Shown here: piece by piece, positions 39,364 through 52,132 of the stretch
Layout: each line of letters starts with the position of its first letter
How positions within the stretch are numbered: position 1 is the stretch's first letter
DNA from: Ferrovibrio sp.
GTDB taxonomy: Bacteria; Pseudomonadota; Alphaproteobacteria; Ferrovibrionales; Ferrovibrionaceae
NCBI RefSeq assembly: GCF_019636075.1
Contig: NZ_JAHBYG010000012.1
Span: 26,679-90,678, forward strand
DNA: 64,000 nucleotides
Reading direction: 5' to 3'
Translations under genes and position numbers: made by a program
Notes under the pieces: generated by a model
The model's database searches: none
The model's input: only the letters and a program-made list of their open reading frames with translations
Told to the model about the DNA's origin: nothing

Positions 39364-39735
39364 TTAGAAGCTCAAACCGCTTTCGCGCGCCGCCTCAGCG
39401 AGCGCCTTTACGCGCCCGTGATACAGATACGCGCCGCGATCGAAGATCACCTCGGCGACACCGGCGGCCTTGGCACGCTCGGCAATCAACTTGCCCACTT
39501 CCGAAGCGGCCGCCACGTTGGCGCCCGACTTCAGGCTGGAACGCAGACCCGGCTCCAGCGAAGAGGCGGAGACCAAGGTCACGCCCTTCACGTCGTCGAT
39601 GATCTGCGCATAGATATAGCGCGAAGAGCGATGCACGCTGAGCCGCGGGCGGCCATGGGCGGCCTCGCGGATGCGGGTGCGGTTGCGTTCCTTGCGGCGC
39701 GCGTTGAGCGCGTTACGACGGGTTTCATTGCTCAT
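39364..39735 (-). CDS. rplR: 50S ribosomal protein L18
   Basis: The 123-residue 5S rRNA-binding L18 contains [20 protein letters not shown] and [20 protein letters not shown], and ends RESGLSF as the family does. Spacing is 10 bp after rplF and 15 bp before rpsE. Confidence 0.97.
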   Translation of the reverse strand: MSNETRRNALNARRKERNRTRIREAAHGRPRLSVHRSSRYIYAQIIDDVKGVTLVSASSLEPGLRSSLKSGANVAAASEVGKLIAERAKAAGVAEVIFDRGAYLYHGRVKALAEAARESGLSF

Positions 39736-39745
39736 GGCCGCATCC

Positions 39746-40279
39746 TTACTTCTTCTTGCCTTCCTTACGCAGGATGGTCTCGTCGGTGTACTTGATGCCC
39801 TTACCCTTATAGGGCTCCGGCGGCTTGATTGCGCGGATCTCGGCGGCGACCTGGCCGACCAGATGCTTGTCCGCGCCCGAAATCTTGATCGAGGTGGGCT
39901 TTTCCACCTTGATCTCGATGCCCGCCGGGATCGGGTAGTTCACGTCATGGCTGAAGCCCATGTTGAGCTGCAGGGTCTTGCCCTGCAACGCAGCGCGCAG
40001 GCCCACGCCATTGATGTCCAGCTCGCGGCTGTAACCGTCCTTCACGCCCTTCACCAGGTTGTTCACCAGGGTGCGCTGCATGCCCCACATGGAGCGGGCG
40101 CGGCGCGAGGCATGACGCGGCTTGACCGAGATCTTGCCGTCTTCGAGTACCACCGAAAGATCGTCCACAACGGTGAGCTTCAGCTCACCCTTGGGGCCCT
40201 TGGCGGTCAGGGTCTGGCCCGCGAGCTGCACTTGCACGCCCTGCGGAACCGGAACCGGATGCTTGCCGATACGCGACAT
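39746..40279 (-). CDS. rplF: 50S ribosomal protein L6
   Basis: The 177-residue L6 begins [20 protein letters not shown] and carries the C-terminal signature [20 protein letters not shown]. Two homologous L6 folds are expected across the length. It lies 12 bp after rpsH. Confidence 0.97.
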   Translation of the reverse strand: MSRIGKHPVPVPQGVQVQLAGQTLTAKGPKGELKLTVVDDLSVVLEDGKISVKPRHASRRARSMWGMQRTLVNNLVKGVKDGYSRELDINGVGLRAALQGKTLQLNMGFSHDVNYPIPAGIEIKVEKPTSIKISGADKHLVGQVAAEIRAIKPPEPYKGKGIKYTDETILRKEGKKK

Positions 40280-40291
40280 CTGCCTAACTCC

Positions 40292-40687
40292 TTAGAACAC
40301 GCGGCAGAGGACTTCGCCGCCAACGTTGGCAGCGCGGGCCTCGCTGTCGGACATAACGCCGCGCGGGGTGGACAGGATCGAGATACCCAGGCCACCGCGC
40401 ACTTTCGGCAATTCGGAGATGCCGGAATAGACACGACGACCAGGCTTCGAAACACGGCTGATCGTCTTGATCACCGGCTCGCCCTCGAAATACTTCAGCT
40501 CGATGCGCAGGTTCAGCTTGTTGCCATCCTGAACGGCTTCGTAACCGCGGATGTAGCCTTCCTTCTTCAGCACTTCCAGAACGCTGCTGCGCAGCTTGGA
40601 AGCCGGGCTTTCGATGCTGGACTTGCCGGCCTGCTGGCCATTGCGGATACGGGCGAGCAGATCGCCCAACGGATCGGTAAGAGCCAT
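40292..40687 (-). CDS. rpsH: 30S ribosomal protein S8
   Basis: The 131-residue primary 16S-binding S8 begins [20 protein letters not shown] and ends with the typical [16 protein letters not shown], including the [13 protein letters not shown] signature. In E. coli S8 represses the spc operon by binding near the L5 start; whether that holds here is not visible. Confidence 0.97.
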   Translation of the reverse strand: MALTDPLGDLLARIRNGQQAGKSSIESPASKLRSSVLEVLKKEGYIRGYEAVQDGNKLNLRIELKYFEGEPVIKTISRVSKPGRRVYSGISELPKVRGGLGISILSTPRGVMSDSEARAANVGGEVLCRVF

Positions 40688-40699
40688 CTTATGCCCTCC

Positions 40700-41005
40700 T
40701 TACCAGCTCGACTTCACCATGCCGGGGATCTGACCGTTCGAGGCCAGATCACGCAGCATGTTGCGCGACAGTTTCAGCTTGCGATAGAAGGCGCGCGGGC
40801 GCCCGGTCAGTTCGCAACGGTTACGTACCCGGATCTTGGCCGAGTTGCGCGGCATTTCGGCCAGCTTCAGCGAAGCCTCGAAACGCGCTTCCGGCTCAGC
40901 CTTGCGGTCCTTGGCAGCAGCCTTCAGGCGGGCGCGCTTGGCGGCATAACGGGCAGCCAGCTTGCGGCGGTGCTCGTTCTTTTCAACCGAACTCTTCTTC
41001 GCCAT
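40700..41005 (-). CDS. rpsN: 30S ribosomal protein S14 (zinc-free type)
   Basis: The 101-residue S14 begins [20 protein letters not shown] and contains [20 protein letters not shown] and the terminal [11 protein letters not shown]. It is the long form without the CXXC zinc pairs. I chose the ATG at 41005; the open frame upstream overlaps rplE and is not S14. Confidence 0.96.
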   Translation of the reverse strand: MAKKSSVEKNEHRRKLAARYAAKRARLKAAAKDRKAEPEARFEASLKLAEMPRNSAKIRVRNRCELTGRPRAFYRKLKLSRNMLRDLASNGQIPGMVKSSW

Positions 41006-41024
41006 ATCAGCGATCCTTTCCGGC

Positions 41025-41570
41025 TTAATTCTGGAACGGCATGCGGAAACCGGCGAGAAGCGCCTTGGCTTCTTCGTCCGTCTTCGCCGACGTGCAGATG
41101 ATGATGTCCATGCCGCGCACGGCATCCACGCGATCGTAATCGATCTCGGGGAAAATGATCTGCTCCTTGAGGCCCAGGGCATAGTTGCCGCGGCCGTCGA
41201 AGCTCTTGCCCGGCACGCCGCGGAAGTCGCGGACGCGCGGCAGGGCAATGTTGATCAGACGGTCGAGGAACTCATACATGTGCTCGCGGCGCAGCGTGAC
41301 CTTGCAGCCCACGGCCTGGCCTTCGCGCAGCTTGAAGTTGGCGATCGCCTTGCGGGCCTTGGTCAGCACCGGCTTCTGGCCGGTGATGGCGGCCAGCTCG
41401 GCGGCAGCCAGCTGCACCTTCTTGGAGTCGGCGGCAGCTTCGCCCACGCCCATGTTCACCACGATCTTCTCGATGCGCGGAATGGCCATGGGATTGGTAT
41501 AGCCGAACTTGTCCTTGAGCTGCTTACGCACCTCGGTTTCGTAGAAGTCCTTCAGACGCGGAGCGGTCAT
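41025..41570 (-). CDS. rplE: 50S ribosomal protein L5
   Basis: The 181-residue 5S rRNA-binding L5 begins [20 protein letters not shown] and contains [20 protein letters not shown] and the [20 protein letters not shown] region. The ATG at 41570 has a GGAGG site; an upstream in-frame ATG at 41582 overlaps the rplX stop. Confidence 0.96.
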   Translation of the reverse strand: MTAPRLKDFYETEVRKQLKDKFGYTNPMAIPRIEKIVVNMGVGEAAADSKKVQLAAAELAAITGQKPVLTKARKAIANFKLREGQAVGCKVTLRREHMYEFLDRLINIALPRVRDFRGVPGKSFDGRGNYALGLKEQIIFPEIDYDRVDAVRGMDIIICTSAKTDEEAKALLAGFRMPFQN

Positions 41571-41581
41571 GCTCGCCTCCA

Positions 41582-41905
41582 TCAACGGTCGATGACTTCG
41601 CCGGAGCGCTTAGCAACGCGCACACGACGGCCATCTTCGAGAGTCTTCACACCAACGCGGGTGGGCTTGCCATCCTTGGGATCCTGCAGCTGCAGGTTCG
41701 ACACATGGATGGAGGCTTCGCGCTGCTCGATGCCGCCGGCATTGCCGCGGCCCGGCTTCACATGGCGGGTGGCCTTGTTGACGCCGCCAACGATGGCGCG
41801 CAGCTTTTCGCGGTCCACCGACAGCACCTCGCCCTTGGCGCCCTTCGAGCGGCCGGTGGTGATAACCACCTTGTCGCCCTTCTTGATCTTCAGCTTCACG
41901 GCCAT
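41582..41905 (-). CDS. rplX: 50S ribosomal protein L24
   Basis: The 107-residue assembly initiator L24 has the KOW motif [20 protein letters not shown] and the sequence [20 protein letters not shown]. It lies 3 bp after rplN and 11 bp before rplE. Confidence 0.97.
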   Translation of the reverse strand: MAVKLKIKKGDKVVITTGRSKGAKGEVLSVDREKLRAIVGGVNKATRHVKPGRGNAGGIEQREASIHVSNLQLQDPKDGKPTRVGVKTLEDGRRVRVAKRSGEVIDR

Positions 41906-41908
41906 GGC

Positions 41909-42277
41909 TTAGAGCACCTCCGGAGCCAGGGAAATAATCTTCATGTGGCTCTTGGCACGCAGTTCGCGCGTCACCGGCCCGAAGATGCGGGTGCCGATCG
42001 GCTCGTTCTGCTTGTTGATCAGAACGGCCGCGTTGCGATCGAAACGGATGGCGCTGCCATCGGTACGACGGATTTCCTTGGCGGTGCGCACGATGACGGC
42101 GCGATGCACGTCGCCCTTCTTCACGCGGCCGCGCGGGATAGCGTCCTTGACGGACACAACGATGACATCACCGACCTGGGCATATTTGCGCTTGGAGCCG
42201 CCCAGCACTTTGATGCACTGGACCCGGCGCGCGCCCGAGTTGTCGGCGACGTCGAGATTGGTTTCCACTTGGATCAT
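41909..42277 (-). CDS. rplN: 50S ribosomal protein L14
   Basis: The 122-residue L14 begins [20 protein letters not shown], the family signature, and contains [20 protein letters not shown] and a [17 protein letters not shown] end. Exactly the usual 122 residues. Confidence 0.98.
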   Translation of the reverse strand: MIQVETNLDVADNSGARRVQCIKVLGGSKRKYAQVGDVIVVSVKDAIPRGRVKKGDVHRAVIVRTAKEIRRTDGSAIRFDRNAAVLINKQNEPIGTRIFGPVTRELRAKSHMKIISLAPEVL

Positions 42278-42313
42278 TGGACCTGTACCTCGTTATCTAC
42301 TGTAAATCGCCGG

Positions 42314-42550
42314 TCAGGCCTGGTTTTCGATGATAATCCACCGCTTCAACTTGGAAAGCGGACGGGTTTCTTCGATCCAGACCATGTCGCCCACCTTGTG
42401 GGCATTGCCTTCGTCGTGGGCGTGGTAACGCTTGGAACGACGAATGAACTTCTTATACACCGGGTCCATGATGCGACGTTCGACCTTGACCACCACGGTC
42501 TTTTCGCCCTTGTCGCTCACCACGACGCCCTGCAATACGCGCTTCGGCAT
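42314..42550 (-). CDS. rpsQ: 30S ribosomal protein S17
   Basis: The 78-residue OB-fold S17 has [20 protein letters not shown] and the [20 protein letters not shown] segment ending with SKLKRW. It lies 24 bp after rpmC and 36 bp before rplN. Confidence 0.97.
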   Translation of the reverse strand: MPKRVLQGVVVSDKGEKTVVVKVERRIMDPVYKKFIRRSKRYHAHDEGNAHKVGDMVWIEETRPLSKLKRWIIIENQA

Positions 42551-42574
42551 ATTCTATATCTCCTTAACGCCCGG

Positions 42575-42772
42575 TTACGCCTTGGTGGCCGGCTGCTTTT
42601 GCAGCGCGGTCCGCACCCGGGCGACATCGCGGCGCACCTGGCGCACGCTGGCGGTGTTTTCAAGCTGACCGGTGGCCTTGCGGAAGCGCAGGTTGAACTG
42701 CTCCTTCTTCAGGTCGCCGAGCTTGGTCTTCAGCTCGTCCTTGGTCTTGCCAACCAGATCCTTGCCCTTCAT
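42575..42772 (-). CDS. rpmC: 50S ribosomal protein L29
   Basis: The 65-residue two-helix L29 is recognised from [20 protein letters not shown] and [18 protein letters not shown]. It lies 3 bp after rplP. Confidence 0.95.
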   Translation of the reverse strand: MKGKDLVGKTKDELKTKLGDLKKEQFNLRFRKATGQLENTASVRQVRRDVARVRTALQKQPATKA

Positions 42773-42775
42773 GGC

Positions 42776-43195
42776 TTAGGCTCCTTCGCCGATACGGGTG
42801 ATAACCCGGGTCTTGATCGGCAGCTTGGCGGCACCGAGCAGGAAGGCCTCCTTGGCCAGCTGCGCGGGAATGCCGTCGAGTTCAAACATCACACGACCGG
42901 GCTTGACGCGGCACACCCAGAATTCCGGCGAGCCCTTGCCCGAGCCCATGCGCACTTCGGCGGGCTTGGAGGAAACCGGCAGATCGGGGAACACCCGAAT
43001 CCACATGCGGCCCTGGCGCTTGATATGACGGGTGATCGCACGGCGGGCAGCTTCGATCTGGCGTGCGGTCACACGCGCCGGTTCCAGGGCTTTCAGGCCG
43101 TAGGCGCCGAAATTCAGATCGGTACCGCCCTTGGCCACGCCCTTGATCCGGCCCTTAAAGGCCTTGCGGAACTTGGTACGCTTAGGTTGCATCAT
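42776..43195 (-). CDS. rplP: 50S ribosomal protein L16
   Basis: The 139-residue L16 begins [20 protein letters not shown] and contains [20 protein letters not shown] and [21 protein letters not shown] keep the first of two adjacent ATG codons because the family starts M-x-Q-P-K-R. Confidence 0.97.
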   Translation of the reverse strand: MMQPKRTKFRKAFKGRIKGVAKGGTDLNFGAYGLKALEPARVTARQIEAARRAITRHIKRQGRMWIRVFPDLPVSSKPAEVRMGSGKGSPEFWVCRVKPGRVMFELDGIPAQLAKEAFLLGAAKLPIKTRVITRIGEGA

Positions 43196-43213
43196 GACGC
43201 ATAAACTCCGCTA

Positions 43214-43909
43214 TCAGCTCGGACGGCCGCCGCTGGCGTTGGTCTGCTCGGCCAGGCGCTTGTCCTGGGCCATCGGGTCGTGACCCATGATCTCGCCCTT
43301 GAACACCCAAACCTTCACGCCGCAGGAACCATAGGCGGTCTTGGCGGTGCCACGGGCGAAATCCACATCGGCGCGCAGGGTGTGCAGCGGCACACGGCCT
43401 TCACGATACCATTCCACACGGGCGATTTCCGCGCCGCCCAAACGGCCGCCGCAGGTGATGCGGATGCCGCCGGCGCCCAGACGCATGGCAGACTGCACGG
43501 CGCGCTTCATGGCGCGACGGAAGGCCACGCGGCGCTCCAGCTGCTGGGCGATATTCTCGGCCACCAGGCGGGCATCCAGCTCGGGCTTGCGGATTTCAAC
43601 GATGTTGAGATGCACTTCCGACTTGGTCATCTTGGCCAGATCGGAGCGCAGCTTTTCGATGTCGGCGCCCTTCTTGCCGATCACCACGCCCGGACGCGCC
43701 GAGTGGATGGTGATGCGGGCCTTCTTGGCCGGACGCTCGATGACGATGCGGGCAACGCCGGCCTGGGCCAGGCGCTGCTCGAGATACTTGCGGATCTTCA
43801 GATCCTCATGCAGCAGCGTGGCGTATTCCTTGTCGCTGGCATACCAGCGGGAATCCCAGGTGCGGTTGATGCCGAGGCGCAGACCGATCGGATTGACTTT
43901 CTGACCCAT
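43214..43909 (-). CDS. rpsC: 30S ribosomal protein S3
   Basis: The 231-residue S3 guards the mRNA entry. It begins [20 protein letters not shown]; the KH domain contains [20 protein letters not shown], and the C-terminal half has [20 protein letters not shown] and [20 protein letters not shown]. Its ATG overlaps the rplV stop by one base (TAATG), implying coupled translation. Confidence 0.98.
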   Translation of the reverse strand: MGQKVNPIGLRLGINRTWDSRWYASDKEYATLLHEDLKIRKYLEQRLAQAGVARIVIERPAKKARITIHSARPGVVIGKKGADIEKLRSDLAKMTKSEVHLNIVEIRKPELDARLVAENIAQQLERRVAFRRAMKRAVQSAMRLGAGGIRITCGGRLGGAEIARVEWYREGRVPLHTLRADVDFARGTAKTAYGSCGVKVWVFKGEIMGHDPMAQDKRLAEQTNASGGRPS

Positions 43910-44349
43910 TACGCTTGCTCCCCGGCCGCAGCGGCCGCCTTCTTCGTCTTGCCCTTGCCCTTGCTGGCAGCCTCTTCATCGCCACGCTCGCGCACCACGA
44001 TGGTCAGATGGCTGAAGGGCTTTTCGATGCGGGCGCCACGGCCGCGGGCGCGGGCATGGAAACGACGCATCACCAGGCCCTTGCCGACACTGGCTTCAGA
44101 CACCACCAGACGATCGACATCGAGCTGATGGTTGTTTTCGGCATTGGCGATGGCCGACTGCAGAACCTTCTTCACATCCTGCGCGATACGGCGCTTGGAG
44201 AAGCTCAGTTCCGACAGGGCCGCTTCCACGCGCTTGCCACGGATCAGGCCGGCAACGATGCCGAGCTTGCGCGGGCTGACGCGGATGTTGCGGCCGATGG
44301 CAATGGCCTCGTTCTCGCCGAGGCGGGAGGGATGTGCCTGCTTGCTCAT
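43909..44349 (-). CDS. rplV: 50S ribosomal protein L22
   Basis: The 146-residue L22 lines the exit tunnel. It contains [20 protein letters not shown] and the loop signature [20 protein letters not shown]. The C-terminus has a Lys/Ala-rich extension ([17 protein letters not shown]) and the N-terminus about 20 extra residues. It overlaps rpsC by 1 bp. Confidence 0.97.
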   Translation of the reverse strand: MSKQAHPSRLGENEAIAIGRNIRVSPRKLGIVAGLIRGKRVEAALSELSFSKRRIAQDVKKVLQSAIANAENNHQLDVDRLVVSEASVGKGLVMRRFHARARGRGARIEKPFSHLTIVVRERGDEEAASKGKGKTKKAAAAAGEQA

Positions 44350-44351
44350 GG

Positions 44352-44627
44352 TTACTTCTTCGCCTTCTTGTCGGCGGTATGGCCATGGAAGGTGCGGCTC
44401 GGCGAGAACTCGCCCAGCTTATGGCCCACCATTTCCTCGGTCACCAGCACCGGAATGAACTTCTGGCCGTTGTGAACGCCAAACGTGAGGCCGACGAATT
44501 GCGGCATGATCGTCGAGCGGCGCGACCAGGTCTTGATGACCTCCTTGCGGCCCGACGAACGCGACGTGTCGGCTTTCTTGAGCAGATACCCGTCTACAAA
44601 CGGGCCTTTCCATACAGAACGTGCCAC
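44352..44627 (-). CDS. rpsS: 30S ribosomal protein S19
   Basis: The 91-residue S19 begins [20 protein letters not shown] and carries [20 protein letters not shown] and [17 protein letters not shown], the family signature. It lies 2 bp before rplV. Confidence 0.98.
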   Translation of the reverse strand: MARSVWKGPFVDGYLLKKADTSRSSGRKEVIKTWSRRSTIMPQFVGLTFGVHNGQKFIPVLVTEEMVGHKLGEFSPSRTFHGHTADKKAKK

Positions 44628-44648
44628 GATCTGACCTCCTCAGCCGGA

Positions 44649-45485
44649 TCAGCTATGTGCGCCCGGCGGACGCCGGCGCAGGATCATCTTCTGGGTGCGC
44701 TTGTTGGTGCGCGTGCGCTTGCCCTTGGTCGGCTTGCCCCACGGGGTCACCGGATGGCGACCACCAGAGGTACGGCCTTCACCACCACCATGCGGATGGT
44801 CGATCGGGTTCATCGACACACCGCGAACGGTCGGGCGAACACCCATCCAGCGCTTACGACCCGCCTTACCCAGATTCTGGTTCTGGTTATCGGGGTTCGA
44901 CACGGCACCGATGGTGGCCATGCAATCGCCACGCACCAGGCGCTGTTCGCCGGACGGCATACGCAGCAGCGCCATGCCCTGGTCCTTGCCGACCAGCTGC
45001 ACATAGGCGCCGGCGGAACGGGCCAGCTGGCCGCCCTTGCCGGGCTTCAGCTCCACATTGTGGATGATGGTGCCAACCGGGATCGACTTCATCGGCATGG
45101 CATTGCCAGGCTTGATGTCGGCCTTGTCGCCGGCCAGCACGCGGTCGCCCACCTTCAGGCGCTGCGGCGCCAGGATGTAGGCCACTTCGCCATCGTCGTA
45201 CTTCAGCAGCGCGATGAAGGCGGTGCGGTTCGGGTCATACTCGATCCGCTCCACCGTGGCGCCCACGTCGAACTTGCGACGCTTGAAATCCACGATGCGG
45301 TAGCGGCGCTTATGGCCGCCGCCGATATGGCGGGTGGTGATACGACCGGTATTGTTGCGGCCGCCGGTCTTCTGCAGACCCTCGGTGAGCTCCTTGACCG
45401 GGCGGCCCTTGTAGAGCTGCGAACGGTCGATCAGCACCAGGCCGCGGGTGGACGGCGTAACCGGCTTATAATTGCGCAAAGCCAT
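44649..45485 (-). CDS. rplB: 50S ribosomal protein L2
   Basis: The 278-residue L2 is close to the peptidyl transferase centre. It contains [40 protein letters not shown] and the catalytic-site-proximal signature [20 protein letters not shown]. Length is standard. It lies 4 bp after rplW. Confidence 0.98.
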   Translation of the reverse strand: MALRNYKPVTPSTRGLVLIDRSQLYKGRPVKELTEGLQKTGGRNNTGRITTRHIGGGHKRRYRIVDFKRRKFDVGATVERIEYDPNRTAFIALLKYDDGEVAYILAPQRLKVGDRVLAGDKADIKPGNAMPMKSIPVGTIIHNVELKPGKGGQLARSAGAYVQLVGKDQGMALLRMPSGEQRLVRGDCMATIGAVSNPDNQNQNLGKAGRKRWMGVRPTVRGVSMNPIDHPHGGGEGRTSGGRHPVTPWGKPTKGKRTRTNKRTQKMILRRRPPGAHS

Positions 45486-45489
45486 GGCT

Positions 45490-45783
45490 TCAGATCCCCG
45501 TGGTCACGTCGATCCGCTGGCCGTCGGCGAGTTTGACCATCGCCTTCTTCCAATCCGAGCGCACGCCCGGACGGCCACGGAACATCTTGGTCTTGCCCTT
45601 CACCCGCAGGGTATTCACGGCCAGAACCTTGACCTTGAACAGAGCCTCTACGGCCGCCTTGATCTGCGGCTTGGTGGCGGTGAGCGGCACGCGGAAGGTC
45701 ACCTGGTCGAATTCCGAATTATGGGTGGCCTTCTCGGTGATCACCGGCGAAAGGATCACGTCGTAATGGTTGAGCGCAGTCAT
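45490..45783 (-). CDS. rplW: 50S ribosomal protein L23
   Basis: The 97-residue tunnel-exit L23, a docking site for SRP and trigger factor, contains [20 protein letters not shown] and a C-terminal GRRxD-like [20 protein letters not shown] segment. Its start overlaps the rplD stop by 4 nt (ATGA), suggesting coupled translation. Confidence 0.97.
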   Translation of the reverse strand: MTALNHYDVILSPVITEKATHNSEFDQVTFRVPLTATKPQIKAAVEALFKVKVLAVNTLRVKGKTKMFRGRPGVRSDWKKAMVKLADGQRIDVTTGI

Positions 45784-46418
45784 TTCAGACGAGCCTCCAG
45801 AGCCTCGACCGCGGCCTTGGTCAGAACCAGGGTGTCGCGGCGCAGGATGTCGTAAACATTGGCGCCCTGCTCCGGCAGCACGTCGATGTTGCGGAGCGAA
45901 CGGGCGGCCAACGCGAAGTTGTTGTCCAGCACCTTGCCGTCGATGAACAGCGCGCTGTCGACATTCAGAGCCTTCAGCTTGCCGGCCAGATCCTTGGTCT
46001 TGGCGCCGCCCAGGGTGGCCGCATCCAGAACCAGCAGCTTGCCTTCGGCCAGCTTGACCGACAGCGCGGTCTTCAGCGCCAGCTTGCGGACCTTCTTGGG
46101 CAGGTCGATGGCATGGCTGCGCACGACCGGGCCGAACGCCTTGCCGCCGCCACGGAACTGCGGAGCGCGGATGCCGCCATGGCGGGCGCCGCCGCTGCCC
46201 TTCTGGTTGACGATCTTGCGGGTCGAGCCGGACACTTCGCCATAAGTCTTGGTCTTATGGGTGCCCTGCTGGCGCTTGGCCAACTGCCAGATCACGGTAC
46301 GCTGCAGCAAGTCGGCGCGAGCCGGCAGGCCGAACACGTCCTTCGACAGGGCGAGCGTGCCGCTCGCCTTGTTGTCGAGATTGGTTACCTTGACTTCGAT
46401 GCTCTCGGTCATGGTCAT
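45780..46418 (-). CDS. rplD: 50S ribosomal protein L4
   Basis: The 212-residue L4 has the tunnel loop region [20 protein letters not shown] and [20 protein letters not shown]. In gammaproteobacteria L4 feeds back on the S10 operon; no equivalent leader is obvious here. Two in-frame ATGs lie two codons apart (46418 and 46412). Confidence 0.97.
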   Translation of the reverse strand: MTMTESIEVKVTNLDNKASGTLALSKDVFGLPARADLLQRTVIWQLAKRQQGTHKTKTYGEVSGSTRKIVNQKGSGGARHGGIRAPQFRGGGKAFGPVVRSHAIDLPKKVRKLALKTALSVKLAEGKLLVLDAATLGGAKTKDLAGKLKALNVDSALFIDGKVLDNNFALAARSLRNIDVLPEQGANVYDILRRDTLVLTKAAVEALEARLK

Positions 46419-46424
46419 GAACCC

Positions 46425-47108
46425 TTACTTCTCAGCCGACTTCAGAGCGGCCGGCAACGGCAGGTCCTTGGCGCGCGGCTTCTTCACCGCATCGCTGACC
46501 AGCACGTACTGACCTTCCGAACCCGGAACGCTGCCCTTCAGCATGATCAGGCCGCGCGCCGCATCGGTGCGGACGACAACCAGATTCTGCTGGGTGCGAC
46601 GACGGTCGCCCATATGACCGGCCATCTTCTTGTTCTTGAAGGTACGGCCCGGATCCTGGCGGTTACCGGTCGAACCATGCGAGCGATGGCTGATCGACAC
46701 ACCGTGGCTGGCTTCCAGACCACGGAAATTGTGCCGCTTCATCGCACCCGCAAAGCCCTTACCGATCGTGGTGCCGATGACATCCACGAACTGGCCGACC
46801 ACGAAATGCTCGACCGACAGCTCGGCGCCGACATCGATCATGCCCTCGGCATCCACGCGGAATTCCACCAGCTTGCGCTTGGGTTCCACGCTGGCCTTGG
46901 CGAAATGGCCACGCATCGCCTTGGACACGTTCTTCGGCTTCACGGTCTCATGACCGAGCTGCACAGCGGTGTAACCATCCTTTTCGGTCGTGCGCTGAGC
47001 AACGACCTGCAGGTTGTCCACCTTCAACACGGTGACGGGAACATGGCTCCCATCGTCTGCAAACAGCCGGGTCATACCCAGCTTGCGTGCCACCAATCCG
47101 GTACGCAT
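46425..47108 (-). CDS. rplC: 50S ribosomal protein L3
   Basis: The 227-residue L3 begins [20 protein letters not shown] and contains [20 protein letters not shown] and the [20 protein letters not shown] signature. I chose the ATG at 47108, 10 bp after rpsJ; the frame stays open upstream into rpsJ but without L3 similarity. Confidence 0.97.
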   Translation of the reverse strand: MRTGLVARKLGMTRLFADDGSHVPVTVLKVDNLQVVAQRTTEKDGYTAVQLGHETVKPKNVSKAMRGHFAKASVEPKRKLVEFRVDAEGMIDVGAELSVEHFVVGQFVDVIGTTIGKGFAGAMKRHNFRGLEASHGVSISHRSHGSTGNRQDPGRTFKNKKMAGHMGDRRRTQQNLVVVRTDAARGLIMLKGSVPGSEGQYVLVSDAVKKPRAKDLPLPAALKSAEK

Positions 47109-47118
47109 ATCAGCCCCC

Positions 47119-47427
47119 TCAGAGCTTGATCTCGACATCGACGCCGGCAGCCAGGTCGAGCTTCATCAGCGCGTCCACGGTCTGGGGCGTCGGGTCGACA
47201 ATGTCGAGCAACCGCTTGTGAGTGCGGATTTCGAACTGTTCACGCGACTTCTTGTCCACATGGGGCGAGCGGTTCACGGTGAACTTTTCGATATGGGTCG
47301 GCAGCGGGATCGGGCCGCGCACGCGCGCCCCGGTACGCTTCGCCGTGCTGACGATCTCACTGGTGCTCTGATCGAGCACCCGGTGATCGAACGCCTTCAG
47401 GCGGATGCGGATATTCTGGCTGTCCAT
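47119..47427 (-). CDS. rpsJ: 30S ribosomal protein S10 / NusE
   Basis: The 102-residue S10 also acts as NusE in antitermination. It contains [20 protein letters not shown] and the signature [20 protein letters not shown] with [20 protein letters not shown]. It starts the S10 group, 21 bp after tuf with no visible promoter between. Confidence 0.98.
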   Translation of the reverse strand: MDSQNIRIRLKAFDHRVLDQSTSEIVSTAKRTGARVRGPIPLPTHIEKFTVNRSPHVDKKSREQFEIRTHKRLLDIVDPTPQTVDALMKLDLAAGVDVEIKL

Positions 47428-47448
47428 GGTCTCTATGTCCTAGCCGGA

Positions 47449-48639
<1,191 letters not shown>

Positions 48640-48683
48640 GGTCACTCTCTCCGATCGATATTCGTTTTATCTCTAAAGCCCGT

Positions 48684-50762
48684 TCAGCCGGCCATCTTGG
48701 CCACGACCTCATCCGACACATTCTGCGGCACCTGCGCATAATGGTCGAAGGTCATGGTGTAGGTGGCGCGACCCTGCGTCATCGAACGCAGGTTATTCAC
48801 GTAGCCAAACATGTTCGCCAGCGGCACCATGGCATTGATCACCTGCGCGTTGCCGCGCTGCTCGGTGCCGGTGAGCTGACCACGGCGGGACGACAGATCG
48901 CCCATCACGTCGCCCACGAAGTCTTCCGGCGTCACCACCTCGACCCGCATGATCGGCTCGAGCAGCTTGGCGCCAGCCTTGGGGGCCACTTCGCGGAAAG
49001 CCGCACGGGCAGCGATTTCGAAGGCCAGGGCCGACGAGTCCACATCGTGGTAAGCGCCGTCATACAGGGTGGCCTTGAAGTCGATCACCGGGAAGCCGGC
49101 GAGCACGCCGCTTTCGGCAACCTGCTTGATGCCCTTTTCCACGGCCGGGATGTATTCCTTCGGCACGTTGCCGCCGACGACGGCATTCTCGAAGGTGAAG
49201 CCCGCGCCGGCTTCCTGCGGCTCGAACTTGATCTTCACGCGGGCAAACTGGCCCGAACCGCCCGACTGCTTCTTGTGGGTGTAGTCGATATCGGCCGGCT
49301 TGGTCAGGGTCTCGCGATAGGCCACCTGCGGGGCGCCCACATTCGCTTCCACCTTGAACTCGCGCTTCATGCGGTCCACCAGGATTTCCAGGTGAAGCTC
49401 GCCCATGCCCTTGATCACGGTCTGGCCGCTCTCATGATCCACGGTGACACGGAAGGACGGATCCTCGGCGGCCAGACGGTTCAGGGCAATGCCCATCTTC
49501 TCCTGGTCGTTCTTGGTCTTCGGCTCGACGGCCACCTCAATCACCGGCTCGGGGAATTCCATCCGCTCCAGCACGATCGGGTTCAGCGGATCGCACAGAG
49601 TGTCGCCCGTGGTGGTGTTCTTCAGGCCGGCCAGCGCAACGATGTCGCCGGCGCGGGCTTCCTTGATTTCCTCGCGGCTGTTCGCATGCATCTGCAGCAT
49701 GCGACCGATACGCTCGCGATTGTCCTTCACCGTGTTCAGAACGCCGGCACCCGCCTCGATCACACCCGAATAGATGCGCACGAAGGTGAGCGAGCCCACG
49801 AAGGGATCATTCATGATCTTGAACGCCAGGCCGGAGAACGGCTCTTCGTCCGAGGTCTTGCGGGTGATCACGGTGTCGGTGCCGGGCTTGGTGCCTTCCA
49901 CGCCAGCCACATCCACCGGCGAAGGCAGATAATCCACGATGGCATCGAGCAAGGGCTGCACGCCCTTGTTCTTGAAGGCCGAGCCGCACAGCACGGGCAC
50001 GAACTTGCCGCCGATGGTGCCCTTGCGGATGCAAGCGGTCAGGGTCGCCTCGTCCGGCTCGTTGCCTTCCAGATAGGCTTCCAGCGCGGTATCGTCGGTT
50101 TCCACCGCCATCTCGATGAGCTTCTGGCGCCACTCGGCGGCCTGCTCCTTCATGTCGGCCGGAACTTCGTCGTAGAAGAATTCGGCACCCAGGCTCTCAT
50201 CCTTCCAGATGATCGCCCGGTTGCGCACCAAATCCACCACGCCCTTGAAATCGGCTTCCAGGCCGATCGGCAAGGTGCAAACCAGCGGACGCGCGCCCAA
50301 CCGGTCGACGATCATGTCGACGCAGCGGAAGAAGTTGGCGCCCATGCGGTCCATCTTGTTGGCGAAGCACATGCGCGGCACGCCGTACTTGTCGGCCTGG
50401 CGCCACACGGTCTCGGACTGCGGCTCAACGCCGGCCACGCCGTCGAACAAGGTCACGGCACCATCCAGCACGCGCAGCGAACGCTCCACCTCGATGGTGA
50501 AGTCCACGTGGCCGGGGGTGTCGATGATATTGATGCGATGGTTGTTCCAGAAGCAGGTGGTGGCAGCCGACGTAATCGTGATGCCGCGCTCCTGCTCCTG
50601 CTCCATCCAATCCATGGTGGCGGCGCCATCATGCACTTCGCCGATCTTATGCGAACGGCCGGTGTAATACAGGATGCGCTCGGTGCAAGTGGTCTTGCCG
50701 GCATCGATGTGGGCCATGATGCCGATATTGCGATAGCGCTCGTAGGGGGTAGTGCGAGGCAT
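48684..50762 (-). CDS. fusA: Elongation factor G
   Basis: The 692-residue translocase GTPase begins [20 protein letters not shown] with P-loop [15 protein letters not shown], where the fourth Thr position is Cys. G3 is [15 protein letters not shown] and G4 is NKMDRMGA. Domain IV contains [20 protein letters not shown]. Length is standard. It lies 27 bp after rpsG and 44 bp before tuf. Confidence 0.98.
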   Translation of the reverse strand: MPRTTPYERYRNIGIMAHIDAGKTTCTERILYYTGRSHKIGEVHDGAATMDWMEQEQERGITITSAATTCFWNNHRINIIDTPGHVDFTIEVERSLRVLDGAVTLFDGVAGVEPQSETVWRQADKYGVPRMCFANKMDRMGANFFRCVDMIVDRLGARPLVCTLPIGLEADFKGVVDLVRNRAIIWKDESLGAEFFYDEVPADMKEQAAEWRQKLIEMAVETDDTALEAYLEGNEPDEATLTACIRKGTIGGKFVPVLCGSAFKNKGVQPLLDAIVDYLPSPVDVAGVEGTKPGTDTVITRKTSDEEPFSGLAFKIMNDPFVGSLTFVRIYSGVIEAGAGVLNTVKDNRERIGRMLQMHANSREEIKEARAGDIVALAGLKNTTTGDTLCDPLNPIVLERMEFPEPVIEVAVEPKTKNDQEKMGIALNRLAAEDPSFRVTVDHESGQTVIKGMGELHLEILVDRMKREFKVEANVGAPQVAYRETLTKPADIDYTHKKQSGGSGQFARVKIKFEPQEAGAGFTFENAVVGGNVPKEYIPAVEKGIKQVAESGVLAGFPVIDFKATLYDGAYHDVDSSALAFEIAARAAFREVAPKAGAKLLEPIMRVEVVTPEDFVGDVMGDLSSRRGQLTGTEQRGNAQVINAMVPLANMFGYVNNLRSMTQGRATYTMTFDHYAQVPQNVSDEVVAKMAG

Positions 50763-50789
50763 GACGGGCTCCGGGGGTGCTCTGGTCGC

Positions 50790-51278
<489 letters not shown>

Positions 51279-51650
51279 TTACTTCGGACGCTTGGCGCCG
51301 TATTTCGAACGGCGCTGCTTGCGGTCCTTGACGCCCTGCGTGTCGAGCACGCCGCGGACGATGTGATAACGCACGCCCGGCAAATCCTTCACGCGGCCAC
51401 CGCGGATCAGAACAACCGAGTGTTCCTGAAGGTTATGGCCTTCGCCGGGAATGTAGCCGATCACCTCGAAGCCATTGGTCAGACGCACGCGCGCCACCTT
51501 ACGAAGCGCCGAGTTCGGCTTCTTCGGCGTGGTGGTGTAGACGCGGGTGCAAACGCCGCGGCGCTGCGGGCATTCCTGCAGAGCAGGCACCTTGTCACGC
51601 GCCGGATTCGGCTTGCGCGGCTTGCGGATCAGCTGGTTGATCGTCGGCAT
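51279..51650 (-). CDS. rpsL: 30S ribosomal protein S12
   Basis: The 123-residue S12 at the decoding centre begins [20 protein letters not shown] and contains [20 protein letters not shown] with the streptomycin-site lysine (TPKKPNS) and [20 protein letters not shown]. The sequence at those sites is the drug-sensitive form. It is the first gene of the whole superoperon. Confidence 0.98.
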   Translation of the reverse strand: MPTINQLIRKPRKPNPARDKVPALQECPQRRGVCTRVYTTTPKKPNSALRKVARVRLTNGFEVIGYIPGEGHNLQEHSVVLIRGGRVKDLPGVRYHIVRGVLDTQGVKDRKQRRSKYGAKRPK

Positions 51651-51705
51651 ACGAGTAAAGACCCCGTAGTTGGTTCAACACAAAAACACTAAGGCAGCCC
51701 ACCCT

Positions 51706-51719
51706 CGGTCTTCCGACCG
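51706..51719 (-). promoter_or_regulatory. GNRA-type hairpin in the rpsL leader
   Basis: Read leftward, CGGTC-GGAA-GACCG forms a 5-bp stem closed by a GGAA tetraloop about 56 nt upstream of the rpsL start. A second GC-rich inverted repeat (GGGCG and CGCCC, 51720-51732) adjoins it. The pair may form a structured leader for feedback control. Confidence 0.4.
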
Positions 51720-51894
51720 GGCGGACCGCCCAACTTTCGCTCCGGACCCATATTCACGGCTTTCACCGCGTAGAGGGGTCTGTATGTCTCATCTGCGTCT
51801 GGCCCGCCTCAACGTGAGCGAACGGAAGCTAAAGCCATTTTCGAACCGTGCGTTTAGGCAGAATCCCTACTACCACAGTCGAATCGCGGGGCGG

Positions 51895-51923
51895 ACATTA
51901 CTGGCTGGCCACACCCCCGTCAA
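51895..51923 (-). promoter_or_regulatory. Candidate promoter of the str-S10-spc operon
   Basis: Read leftward, TTGACG (51923-51918) is separated by 17 bp from TAATGT (51900-51895). The -35 is good and the -10 is weak (3 of 6). It would leave a leader of about 240 nt before rpsL. This is the best leftward pair that I found, but it is not strong. Confidence 0.35.
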
Positions 51924-52071
51924 GCGCGATTTCAGCGTATTCTTGAAAAGCCGTAAGCGCCTCTTCGGCCGAGGCAAATGCGGCATTTCGGGGGTTTAAG
52001 CAAGGGTCTGGAACGGGTCTATTTTGCGCAAGTCCGCACAAAAACCGCCCGGAAGCCTCAGGTGCAGGCAT
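51898..52071 (-). CDS. Possible 57-residue protein upstream of rpsL
   Basis: A leftward ATG frame gives a 57-residue product whose second half looks protein-like (NAAFASAEEALTAFQEYAEI followed by ALDGGVASQ). The first half is less convincing, there is no clear ribosome site, and the frame overlaps the candidate operon promoter. It might be a real small gene with a later start, or chance. Confidence 0.25.
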   Translation of the reverse strand: MPAPEASGRFLCGLAQNRPVPDPCLNPRNAAFASAEEALTAFQEYAEIALDGGVASQ

Positions 52072-52073
52072 CA

Positions 52074-52111
52074 GCGGCTATTGGGGGCGGCTATTGGGAG
52101 CGGCTATTGAG
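52074..52111. repeat. 13-bp tandem repeat, three copies
   Basis: GCGGCTATTGGG-type units begin at 52074, 52087 and 52100, a 13-bp period, with the last copy truncated. Short and GC-rich; likely slippage-prone or a protein-binding array. Confidence 0.75.
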
Positions 52112-52132
52112 TTGGGTGTGGTTTGGAATGCA

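Noticed and set aside
51670..51999. Rightward 109-codon frame upstream of rpsL
   Set aside because: No ribosome site, and composition does not look protein-like; it crosses the likely promoter and leader region.
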